NCBI RefSeq assembly: GCF_949987515.2
Contig: NC_082702.1
Location: forward strand, 54,095,600-54,159,599
Direction of reading: 5' to 3'
Length of the DNA: 64,000 nt
From: Delphinus delphis
Lineage: Eukaryota > Chordata > Mammalia > Artiodactyla > Delphinidae
Shown here in pieces: positions 1 to 8,482 of the stretch. The notes under the pieces are model-generated. The model saw only the letters and a list, made by a program, of their open reading frames with translations. It was not told the origin of the DNA and made no database searches. Position 1 is the stretch's first letter, and the number at the start of each line of letters is the position of its first letter. A program made the position numbers and the translations under genes.

Positions 1-190
1 CCTCACCCCACTACCGCAGCTACATCCGTCCTCTGACTGCAACCAAGACCCCAAGCTGCAACCCCAGAACCAGTCCAGCTGAACCCTTCCTGGATTCCTG
101 AGCCACAGAAGCCCTACGAGATAACAAAAGCATTGTTGTTGTCTTGAGCCTCCAAGCTGTAGGACAGTTTATTCCACAACAGATAACTAG
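1..190 (+). repeat. LTR-like 3' remnant (MaLR/ERV class), cut by the window edge
   Basis: The stretch reads like the end of an old mammalian LTR. It has a C-rich part, then 'cctggattcctgagccacagaa', then a degraded tail where such LTRs carry a polyadenylation signal and a pyrimidine-rich stop. I recognise it only by resemblance to MLT/MST-type LTR ends, and the subfamily is not assigned. No internal retroviral reading frame is present. Confidence 0.4.
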
Positions 191-485
191 AGTGTCCCAT
201 ATAAGTCAGTGTAGCCAATGGTCTGATTGTCAATTATGGGTTGAAAAGACCATTAACACGGTAGTTAATCAAATGTGCTGTCCCTTCTAGCCCTACACAC
301 CCCCGCCCACAGCTCTTTTGCTACTTTGCTACTTACTTATCTTTTCAATTTCAAATATACCTTCTAGTAACAGTCTAGATGAGATTCCCTTTTATGCTAA
401 CAAGCAAGCACAATCCTTTGCTTCCCAGCCCTACTTTAAATATGTATTAAAGCTTTCATTTGAGTGCAATTACTTAGTGTTTTGT
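191..485. other. Unassigned AT-rich sequence, no gene seen
   Basis: No splice-flanked open frame, RNA gene or repeat family is recognisable. An 83-codon open frame at 318-569 has no family features and runs into the L2 tail that follows, so it is treated as chance. Confidence 0.5.
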
Positions 486-489
486 CTCT

Positions 490-608
490 TCCACAAGACT
501 CCTGGATTCCAGGGTGTCAGGGATTCTGTTGGCTTTTCCTCGCCTTTCTATCCCCTGTACCTAGCATAATGCCTGACACCTAGTAGGCATTCAAATAAAT
601 AGCCATTG
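490..608 (+). repeat. L2 LINE 3' end
   Basis: The order 'ctgtacctagcataatgcc', 'tagtaggcattcaaataaat' matches the conserved L2 3' terminus (…cctagcacagtgcctggcacatagtaggcgctcaataaat…) with the divergence usual for this ancient family. It is non-coding. Confidence 0.7.
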
Positions 609-609
609 T

Positions 610-1590
610 TTAAGAATGAGCAAACAATGAGGATTGTACCCAACTCATTTAAATATGTTCTGAAGTTTATATAAAGGACATGCGTAGGATATCAATATAA
701 ACAGATGCCAAGAAAAATGTATGATGCGATATAGCACCTTGTTGATTTCCTGTAATTGTGTGGCGCCTAAAGGTAGCATCTGTTTTCTCAACTGCTCCCT
801 TATAATGCCTGCCTTAAGATCCTGCAAGAAAGCAGAAGGGAAGGAACATCCTCAGGCCTGGAGAATTCAGAAGGGTTTCTTTGGAAAGGATTTAACAAAT
901 ATATGAGAAAAGTTAGAGGGCATCTTGGGACTCCTTGATGGCCACAAAAGGAATGACTTTAAAAACAACCAATCCAGGAATGTCTGCCTGGCCGCCCTTT
1001 TCCTTCTCACTGTAAATTTCCTCACAGTGAACACAGATGTTGGAGAGGGGTTGTTTGGTTTTCTGACACACAGATGCGGGGAGTTTGTCTGCTTTCCTAG
1101 TCAGGCTTCTCATCTCTTGAACCATAGCTTGTGAGCCGGGAGGGGTACTAGATGGCCCGACTCCAGGGCAGCAGTTATGGAAATTCTGTGAATGGTGACC
1201 CGCCCCCCACCCCCAGGAGGGCAGTTGCCATGTGAATGGAGCCTCCAGAACTTGTGCCACTTGGCAACCTGGGTCTTTCCCACTGCTTCTAAGATGTGCA
1301 AACCGTCCCATACCTGTGTGTTATCCATCTTTGATTCTTTACCACAGTGAGGCTCTAATAGGTCCCTGAAAACGTAGACTTAAATATAGGTAAATACAAG
1401 ATGGTGACTGGAATCAGGTGTGAATTGAGTCCCATCAATCCTTAATCTTTCTATTTGGCCCACAAGTTGTCCATGTTGTCTTGCACGACTGGTAGCCTTC
1501 ACTTGAGATCCACTCAAGACTACTGAGATTATTTTAAATGTTGGTGCTGTAAGCCAGTCTGTTAGTATCATTCCTAGGACTAAGGATGGT
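610..1590. other. Unassigned sequence, no gene seen
   Basis: Open frames here (for example 132 codons on the minus strand at 913-1311) show no domain, signal peptide or low-complexity bias that would support a protein, and they overlap on both strands. An A/T-flanked C run lies at 1201-1214. I see no repeat family. Confidence 0.5.
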
Positions 1591-1591
1591 A

Positions 1592-1815
1592 GTAATCACT
1601 AGCATTTCCTGAGTACATCGATTACACTAAATTCTTTACACAAATGACCTCATTACTCCTCACAACAGCCCCATATAAGGTATATAGTAGTAATATTCCC
1701 ATTTTAGAGATTAAAAACAAACAGAGGCACAAAAAGATTCAGAAATTTTACTAGTCGCACGGCTATTAAGTAGCAGAGCTAGAGTTTGAACCCAGCCTGG
1801 CTCCAGAGCTCAAGG
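1592..1815 (-). repeat. MIR SINE
   Basis: Read on the plus strand it follows the reverse MIR order: 'tttcctgagtac', 'attactcctcacaacagcccca', 'cccattttagagat', 'agaggcacaaa', 'tagcagagctagagtttgaacccag', 'tggctccagagctc'. Nearly the full core and tRNA-like end are present. It is an ancient, transcriptionally dead copy. Confidence 0.85.
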
Positions 1816-2026
1816 TCTTGAGGACTCCTGGCACTCCAGTGGCCATCCAAGGAATGACTTTTTAAAAAAATAAGAGAGAGCTATCCCAGAATGTGGATGT
1901 TGCTATCTTTTTTTTTCTTCTTCTTCTTACGTATTGCCTCATAGCATACACAGGTGTTTAAGATCAAATTCTTGGTTTTCTGCCATCCAGAAAGTTACTT
2001 TGAACTTCGATACTATAAACTAGCCT

Positions 2027-2052
2027 ATCATCATCATCATTATTATTATTAA
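2027..2052. repeat. (CAT)n/(TAT)n microsatellite
   Basis: Five CAT-type units pass directly into four TAT units. It is a short compound trinucleotide repeat of the kind that could vary in length between individuals. Confidence 0.85.
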
Positions 2053-2374
2053 TTCAGAACTGTCTGGCTCCCAGAGTGCATCCTATTGACCATGCGCTCT
2101 ACCATGTGTCAGCTTTGTGTCTTATACAAGCTCATCCTCACCAATTATTGAAAAGTTGTAGAACAGGACAGAGAACAGTAACCCACCCTCAAAAGAGCTC
2201 CCACTGGCATGTCATTGCACCAGGGGGACGTGATTATCTAGGCCACCTTAAATCCACCAGGTTTTATTAGCCAAGTCACAGGTATCAATCCACAGAAATA
2301 CTACAGACCATTTCCTTTTGCTGAAACTAAAATACACGTAACCCAGTAATTCTCTCCAGAAAGGATGGCCAGTT

Positions 2375-2535
2375 TAGCATGATTTGTGTATAGTAAACTC
2401 AGGTTGGCTCCTGTACCTCGTTTTGCTCATTTACAAAATAGAGATAATAACTACCTTGTAGATCAGTGCCATTTAGATGCTATGATGCAGGTCAAGCACA
2501 GCATTGTGCCTGACACATAAAAGCTAGTAAGAAGT
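2375..2535 (+). repeat. MIR SINE, 3' half
   Basis: The block has the MIR order 'ttgctcatttacaaaatagagataataa', 'taccttgtag', 'agcacagcattgtgcctgacac', 'aaaagctagtaag', which corresponds to the MIR core and 3' end on the plus strand. Confidence 0.75.
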
Positions 2536-2539
2536 CAAA

Positions 2540-3752
2540 TGTTACATCCATCATTGTCATTATTAATAAGCAATTTGGGTCTTAGTCTTCTCTGAATTAA
2601 ATTATATTACCTAATTTAAGTAATGAGACTACATTTTCTTTTCTACCCCATTCTCTTTAAACTTAGATATAGTATGTCCCTTTTCTCCTTGTTGGTGTGT
2701 CCAAATTTTTACACTGAATTTGGATCCTAATTTTTTAATCTCATCGATAACCAGTTACAATCTGCCCTTCTGGAGGACGCCCCGTCTTAAGCATATCTGA
2801 GCTCCCTTTGCCACCCTGATTTATAGTGTGATATTTAGCACCCTCAGCTGCTTCTAAAACCCAAAGGGCAAATTGGTTACCTAGCAACCACATAAATGCA
2901 ATTGCTAACGGTACAGTTTAGCCCTATTTTGTTATAATGAAATAATGTCTTACAAGAATGGAAAGCTGAGGTGTGCTCCATGAAGTCAGTGCTTTGGAGA
3001 AAAAATGCTTCTTTAAGACAGAGTAGCAAAGCAGGAACTGTTCTGGTCATCCCCTGGTCTTCAATGACTCATCGTTTTCTAGAATGGAGGTCCCACCTGG
3101 GAGTCCTCAGGGTGGGAGAAGACAGCAGCCACATTTGGTTTGTCCAGAAATCTTTAAACGCTTTGTAACTTTGGATACTTTGGGGTGGAGTGGGGCGTCC
3201 ACAACCAACAGTATCATTCCCAGGCCACCTCACACAGGCCTGCCTGACCTCCAAAGGCATCTGACTTTGAACCCCTTGGTGAAGAGCATCATAATGTTCC
3301 TTTCTTCTCCCAAAATGAAATCCATAGATAGCATTACTACCAACACATGTAGTTTGGAAACAATTCTCAATACTATGCCATGATTTTAATACAGTTATAA
3401 AGGAGTAATAAAAGGAAAGTAATTTACAATGAAATAATTTATTTTTTAAATATAAATGTTCAGGCATGACTCTAATGGAAGATAAAAATGACATAGTCAT
3501 ATATTTGCATCTATTTATAGTGAATCAGCTTGGATTTAGAAGAAGTAAGATGACTCAGAAACCATTTTGTAGAAGAGATCCTGGAAAGGAAAAAGCAGAG
3601 GTACACATGAACATGAGGATGAAACAGTGCAGATTAAAATCACACAAAAGACCTTCTGTTTGTGTGCAGTAGGTTCTCTACTCAGAGAATTATATAGAAG
3701 ATTCTCACCTACATGAGTGCTGGATGGTACCCTGAGAGTAAAGTTCAAAATG
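2540..3752. other. Unassigned AT-rich sequence, no gene seen
   Basis: No repeat family, RNA gene or supported exon is recognised. The longest frame (minus strand 3069-3500, 143 codons) has no recognisable domain and overlaps a 99-codon frame on the other strand, which is the pattern of chance open frames. Confidence 0.45.
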
Positions 3753-4175
3753 GGATAATTCTTTATTTTATTTTTTTTAATAGATTTATTTATTTATTTA
3801 TTTTTGGCTGCGTTGGGTCTTCATTGCTGCCCGCGGGCTTTCTCTAGCTGCGGCAAGCGGGGCCGCTCTTTGTTGCGGTGCGCAGGCTTCTCATTGCGGT
3901 GGCTTCTCTTGTTGCAGAGCACGGGCTCTAGGCGCGTGGGCTTCAATAGTTGTGGCGCATGGGCTCTAGAGCGCAGGCTCAGTAGTTGTGGCACGTGGGC
4001 TCAGTAGCTGTGGCTCGTGAGCTCTAGAGCGCAGGCTAAGTAGTTGTGGCACACAGGCTTAGTTGCTCCGCGGCATGTGGGATCTTCCCGGACCAGGGCT
4101 CGAACCTGTGTCCCCTGCATTGGCGGGTGGATTCTTAACCACTGCGCCACCAGGGAAGCTGGATAATTCTTTATT
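3753..4175 (-). mobile_element. Long CHR-type SINE with 15-bp TSD
   Basis: The body spans 3768-4160, minus strand. It starts with a T-rich tail and '(attt)n', then runs in reverse through 'ggctgcgttgggtcttc', the repeated 'gtgggctctagagcgcaggctcagtag' blocks and the tRNA-like head ending 'cactgcgccaccagggaag'. The direct repeat ggataattctttatt occurs perfectly at 3753-3767 and 4161-4175, so the insertion boundaries are certain. The head carries a polymerase III B-box-like sequence (reverse of ggctcgaacctg). The central region is longer than usual because an internal block is reiterated ('agtagttgtggca…' appears several times). Confidence 0.95.
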
Positions 4176-4533
4176 GAGGGGACTGTCCTTCAAATTTTAG
4201 AACTTTTGGCCTCTCTGGTTCTGCTACTGAAATCCAATTGATTCCTCCACCGATAGTAGCAACAAAAAACCACCCTAAAAACTTCCAAAATGCCCATCTT
4301 GGATTTCAGTACTGGATTATTCTACCTGTCTGATCTTATTTCTTACTTCCCCCCAAACACTAAACACTCATTCATTTGTAATCCATAGACGATGTGGTCC
4401 ATGTGAAATGCTTATTAACACAGAGTCTGGGCCAGAAGAAAAGCTTGGTAAAGGTTGTGTTATTGCTCTACTGAATGCATCATTCAGTACTTTCTTTTTG
4501 TATAGCACTGTAAGACATGGGCATGATAGAATT

Positions 4534-4537
<4 letters not shown>
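4176..4537. other. Unassigned sequence between SINE and (AT)n tract
   Basis: No gene or repeat family is recognisable in this stretch. Confidence 0.45.

Positions 4538-4572
<35 letters not shown>
4538..4572. repeat. (TA)n microsatellite
   Basis: An uninterrupted alternating TA run of about 34 bases. Such a run is likely to vary in length and can form cruciform or unwound DNA. Confidence 0.95.
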
Positions 4573-4576
<4 letters not shown>

Positions 4577-5176
4577 ATTTTACACATGCACGTCAAATAT
4601 TTCACAGGAGTAGATAGTGAAAAGTCTTGTGCCAAAATCCTCCTCAGTTCCTCTCCCCAGGGCAGCTACTATGTATAGTGTGTCTTCCCGAAACCTTTGT
4701 TCAGAAGCAAACACATATATCCCTTTTGCAGTGTTTTTCCAGTGATGGAAGCCTTCTCCACAGCCAGTTCTGCATCCTGCTTTTCCACCAACTCTTCCTC
4801 TTGGGGACTGTGTACGGACCTTCCTCATTCTCTTTAATGGTTACGTGGTAGTTCATTTTATGGATGAACCCTAGGTTTTAAAAACATCGGTTAGATTGTT
4901 GTTTTTATAATACAGAAATGTCTAAAGCAGAAAACAAAGTAGTCCATACATAACCTCAGGATCCAGAAAAGCAAGGTAACAGTTTTCTTTTAGCAAAAGG
5001 AAACAGATGCAGATGGTAAAAAATAAAAGTGGGGTGCAGGTGACAGCACGATATGAAGAGTCAGAGTCTCCTTTCCTCTTCCAAAGTCTCAGTCCCTCTC
5101 CCTAAAACAACCATATCAACAGTTAGTGCCATGTGTGTTCTTCCAGAAAAAAGAAAATATAGGGATCTACTGGCTG
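4573..5176. other. Unassigned sequence, no gene seen
   Basis: Overlapping open frames on both strands (4580-4828 minus, 4627-4851 plus) have no family features. No repeat is recognised with confidence. Confidence 0.45.
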
Positions 5177-6183
5177 TGTAGGCTAAATAATGTCCCCCAC
5201 CCCAACCCCAATGAGATGCATGCATCCCAATCCCAGAAACCTGTGATAATGTTACCTTAGATGGTAAAAGGGACTTTGAAGATGTGATTAAATTAAGGAC
5301 CTTGATTTAGAGAGATTATCCTGTTGGTCCCAGTGTAATCCCAAGGCTTCTTATTAAGAGAGATACAGGTATTCAGAGAAGAGAGAAGATGCTGTGCTGC
5401 TGGCCTTAAAAATGGAAGGAGGATAAATGTCCATGGACAGAGGAGTGGATAAAGAAGATGTGGTACATATATACAGTGGAATACTACTCAGCCAGAAACA
5501 AGAAGGAAAGAATGCCATTTGCAGCAACATGGATGGACCCAGAGATTAACATACTAAAGGAAGTCAGACAGAGAAAGATGAGTATCATATGATATCATTT
5601 ATACGTGGAATCTAAAAAACAATGATATAAGTGAACTTATTTACAAAACAGAAATAGACTCACAGAGATAGAAAACAAATCTATGGTTGCCAAAAGGGAA
5701 AGGGCAGGTAGGGATAAATTAGGAGTTTGGGATTAACAGATATACACTGCTATATATAAAACAGATAAACAATAAGGATCTCCTGTATAGCACAGGGAAC
5801 TATATTCAATATCTTGTAATAATCTATAATGGAAAAGAATCTGAAAAAAAATATATATATACCTATATATACAATATATATACATAACTGAATCACCTTG
5901 CTGAACCCCTTAAACTAACACAACATTGTAAATAACTATACTTCAATTAAAAATAAAATTTTTTAAAATGGAGGAAGGGGACCAGGTGCCAGTGAATGCA
6001 AGTGATCTCTAGAAGCTGCAAAAGACAGAGAAACAGGTTCTCCTCTAGAGCCTGCAGAAAAGAATGCAGCTCCATGGACCCATTTTAAGTTCTGACCTCC
6101 AGAACTATTAGAGAATAAATTTGTGTTGTTTTAAGCCAATGACTTTGGGGTCATTTGCTATAGCAACCATAGGAAACTGATAT
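5177..6183 (+). repeat. MLT1-like (MaLR) LTR, split by an L1 insertion
   Basis: The left part (5177-5422) has 'ggctaaataatgtccccca', 'gataatgttaccttagatgg', 'aaagggactttgaagatgtg', 'attaaattaaggaccttga'. The right part (5965-6183) has 'gaagctgcaaaagacagaga', 'tctcctctagagcctgcaga', 'ttctgacctccagaactatta', 'aataaatttgtgttgttttaagcc'. Together they make one mammalian LTR of the MLT1 type, interrupted by the L1 fragment at 5423-5964. The AATAAA near 6114 is the former LTR polyadenylation signal. No viral coding region is present. Confidence 0.7.
5409..5978 (+). mobile_element. 5'-truncated L1 3' end inserted in the LTR
   Basis: The body is about 5423-5964. It begins in the last part of ORF2 ('ggataaagaagatgtggtac', 'ggaatactactcagcca', 'gcaacatggatggaccca') and continues through a cetartiodactyl L1 3' UTR ('tcctgtatagcacagggaac', 'taaactaacacaacattgta', 'atacttcaattaaaaataaa'). 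The flanks aaaatggaaggagg (5409-5422) and aaaatggaggaagg (5965-5978) match at 12 of 14 positions and are probably the TSD. The copy is old and coding-dead. Confidence 0.85.
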
Positions 6184-6945
6184 TCTAGGAAATATTTATT
6201 TTTATTTACCTAAGGGCCATACTCCACCCATGGACTCAGTTGCTCTTTACTAATAACACCTTGTTACCTTATTTTTCACGGGCCCAGGTCTTTCCCTAAA
6301 TTAGGTTTACGAGCACCGCAGAAGCTGTGCTTGGTTTCTCATTGCATTCCTCTTGGCTTCCCTCTCAACAGGAGGCAACATAGCTGCTTAGTTAAAACTA
6401 AAAGAGGACATGGATGAAGTTAGAGCAGGCAGTGGACATGCTCAGTGTGTCCCTGTGCCAGGAGCGCTCAACCTGCCTGGATCTCAGCTGCAGCTCTGGT
6501 GGGCTCCCCACCCTCCATGCCAACATCTTCCCAGTCAAGTGCTCTTTCAAAGCCAAGGGCATTGCATACCAATACAGGGCAGCCCAGAATGGGGAAAGTT
6601 AATGTCTACAGAGGTAGCCACCGGCTAGCTGGGGACAGGAGTCAGGGGATCAATGTCCAGCCCCCTATCTATGGAAGAGCAGTTCTAAGATGAACCTATT
6701 CCTGCTTTCTCAGAGGTGCCCAGTGGGACTGAGCCCATTTCCCACGTGGTACCTGGCTGGTTCAGTAACACATCTCTATAGACTTCTCTCCCTCCTTATC
6801 TTCCTCTGCGCCCTCACTCCTATTTCCTGAATCCACCCCCCAAATAAACCACTGGCTCTCAAGCTTTTGTCTCAGACCCAAGTTAAGACAGCACCCCAGC
6901 GTTGCCTCCTTTTTCTAGCTGAGGACTCCTTGCCAAGTCATTCTT
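6184..6945. other. Unassigned sequence with a GC-richer, gene-like patch near 6390-6620
   Basis: Three overlapping plus-strand frames (6410-6628, 6414-6602, 6445-6693) cover the same GC-richer patch. Their conceptual products match no family I recognise, and no clear splice sites, long frame or poly-A tail are seen. It could be a fragment of an old processed pseudogene or an unrecognised repeat. Confidence 0.3.
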
Positions 6946-7072
6946 CTAAACCTTAACTTGATTCTCTATTAAATGAAGATAGATTCTACCTCAATAGATT
7001 GTTTTAAAGTTGAAAAGAGATACTGTATTTGAAATGTCTGGCACATTCTTAATAAGCCACTATTGTTAAAAC
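6946..7072 (+). repeat. MIR SINE fragment (probable)
   Basis: The order 'ctattaaatgaagatagat', 'tacctcaatagattgtttta', 'gaaatgtctggcacattctta' resembles the MIR core and 3' end. Divergence is high. Confidence 0.5.
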
Positions 7073-7209
7073 TATTTGATGACTATTAAATAACAGTAAT
7101 TGCTTTATAAAAAGTTAATTAATAAAATACATACATCAACTTACTGATAAAACCTGCATTTTCTAAAGTTGCTCTTGACCTTCAAAGGATTTCTCCTTCC
7201 TTCTACCAT

Positions 7210-7320
7210 GTTTATTCAGCAGAAATTGTGAATATGTGCCAGGCTGTCCTCTAGGTGCAGGAATACCACAGTGAACACAGCAGAAAAAATCCACATCTTC
7301 ATGGAGCTCAGGTGCACATG
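7210..7320 (-). repeat. L2 LINE 3' end
   Basis: In reverse orientation it reads 'atgtgccaggctgtcctctagg', 'aataccacagtgaacacagca', 'catcttcatggagctcag', the standard L2 end on the minus strand. Confidence 0.65.
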
Positions 7321-7417
7321 GATTTGTTCAGCAAATGGCACTTGTGCCCTGGAGGTACCAAGGCCAAGAGAGCACAGTTGTTGCCTCCATCTCTGTCCTA
7401 CCTCTGCCCATTTAGTT

Positions 7418-7664
7418 AAAATATGCACAGCTTGGGCTTCCCTGGTGGCGCAGTGGTTGAGAGTCCGCCTGCCGATGCAGGGGACGCGGGTTCGTGTCCC
7501 GGTCTGGGAGGATCCCACCTGCCGCAGAGCGGCTGGGCCTGTGAGCCATGGCCACTGAGCCTGCGCGTCCGGAGGCTGTGCTCCGCAACGAGAGAGGCCA
7601 CAACAGTGAGAGGCCCTCGTACCGCAAAAACAAACAAACAAACAAAAACAAAATATGCACAGCT
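7418..7664 (+). mobile_element. Short cetacean CHR-type SINE with 15-bp TSD
   Basis: The body is 7433-7649. Head 'ggcttccctggtggcgcag', then 'gagagtccgcctgccgatg', 'gggttcgtgtcccgg' (B-box-like), 'gtgagccatggccactgag', 'gaggccacaacagtgagag', and a tail of (CAAA)n. The TSD aaaatatgcacagct is perfect at 7418-7432 and 7650-7664. This is the internally deleted CHR form expected in cetaceans. Open frames of up to 141 codons in the reverse direction are SINE read-through, not genes. Confidence 0.95.
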
Positions 7665-7675
7665 GGAAACATTAT

Positions 7676-7800
7676 TGTAGCTTTATTTATTTTGTATGTT
7701 TATTAGGCTCCAACTGTCTGCTAGGTACTGTGCTAGGCCCCCTTCTTATATAAAGATAAATACGTTTGGCCCCTGAACTTAGGAAATGTATAGGCTGCTA
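7676..7800 (-). repeat. L2 LINE 3' end fragment
   Basis: 'gtctgctaggtactgtgctagg' followed by 'aagataaatacgtttggccc' fits the reverse L2 terminus. It may continue the L2 copy at 7210-7320, which the SINE insertion would then have split. Confidence 0.6.
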
Positions 7801-8193
7801 AAATGTATAGGTTCATGAAAAAGCTCTGCCCACTTTTCTAGCTAGCTTACTTTCACTCCAACTCAGAAAAAATTTCTTATGATCACTGGTTCTAATACAA
7901 ATAAAATGTAGTGATTCATTAATCTCCTTAGCCTATAATTGCAAATTGGGTTTTCTCTAGACTATACCTAAAGGAGGTAGGTGCCCATTAAGCAGTTCAG
8001 GGGAGTTTTATTTAAACTGCAAATACAATTAGTTTACTCATTTTTAATTTAATCCCCAGGAGGCATTTTGGAAGCCTTCCCTTCTCATTTGACCTAAAAC
8101 CATTTTTTAAAATTATTGTTCTCCTAAATTGAAACCCTTTCCAGCATTGCACCTAAGAAGTCTTAAAACTCATCTGTTTTCTTTCTTGTAATT
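7801..8193. other. Unassigned AT-rich sequence, no gene seen
   Basis: No repeat family, RNA gene or open frame of note is recognised between the L2 remnant and the tandem duplication that precedes the L1. Confidence 0.45.
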
Positions 8194-8231
8194 GACTTAC
8201 AAACGCATAATTGACTCACAAATGCATAATT
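8194..8231 (+). repeat. 19-bp tandem duplication next to the L1 insertion site
   Basis: gacttacaaacgcataatt (8194-8212) is followed directly by gactcacaaatgcataatt (8213-8231), two mismatches apart. It lies five bases before the L1 target-site repeat. Confidence 0.85.
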
Positions 8232-8365
8232 GACTCTGCATGGCATTTTATTTTATTTATTTATTTTTAACTTTTAACTTTTATTTTTTTTAATAGAGCA
8301 GGTTCTTATTAGTCATTAATTTTATACACATCAGTGTATACATATCAATCCCAATCACCCAATTC

Positions 8366-8409
8366 ATCCCACCACCCCCACCACCACCCCCCACGGCTTT
8401 CCCCCCCTG
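8366..8409 (-). other. G-rich polypurine tract of the L1 3' UTR (G-quadruplex candidate)
   Basis: On the minus (L1 sense) strand this carries G runs of 6, 6, 5 and shorter runs separated by short spacers (plus-strand runs of C at 8375-8400 and 8401-8407). Mammalian L1 3' UTRs are known to carry such G-rich tracts. Folding is inferred from the pattern only. Confidence 0.7.
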
Positions 8410-8482
8410 GTGTCCATACGTTTGTTCCCTATATCTGTGTCTCATTTTCTGCCCTGCAAACCGGTTCATCTGTACCATTTTT

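Noticed and set aside
7216..7680. Frames of 73-141 codons on both strands over the short SINE, with similar products at 10.5, 15.4, 16.4 and 35.2 kb
   Set aside because: The same conceptual peptide recurs wherever a CHR SINE occurs. These are translations of the SINE in its antisense or sense frames, not a protein family.
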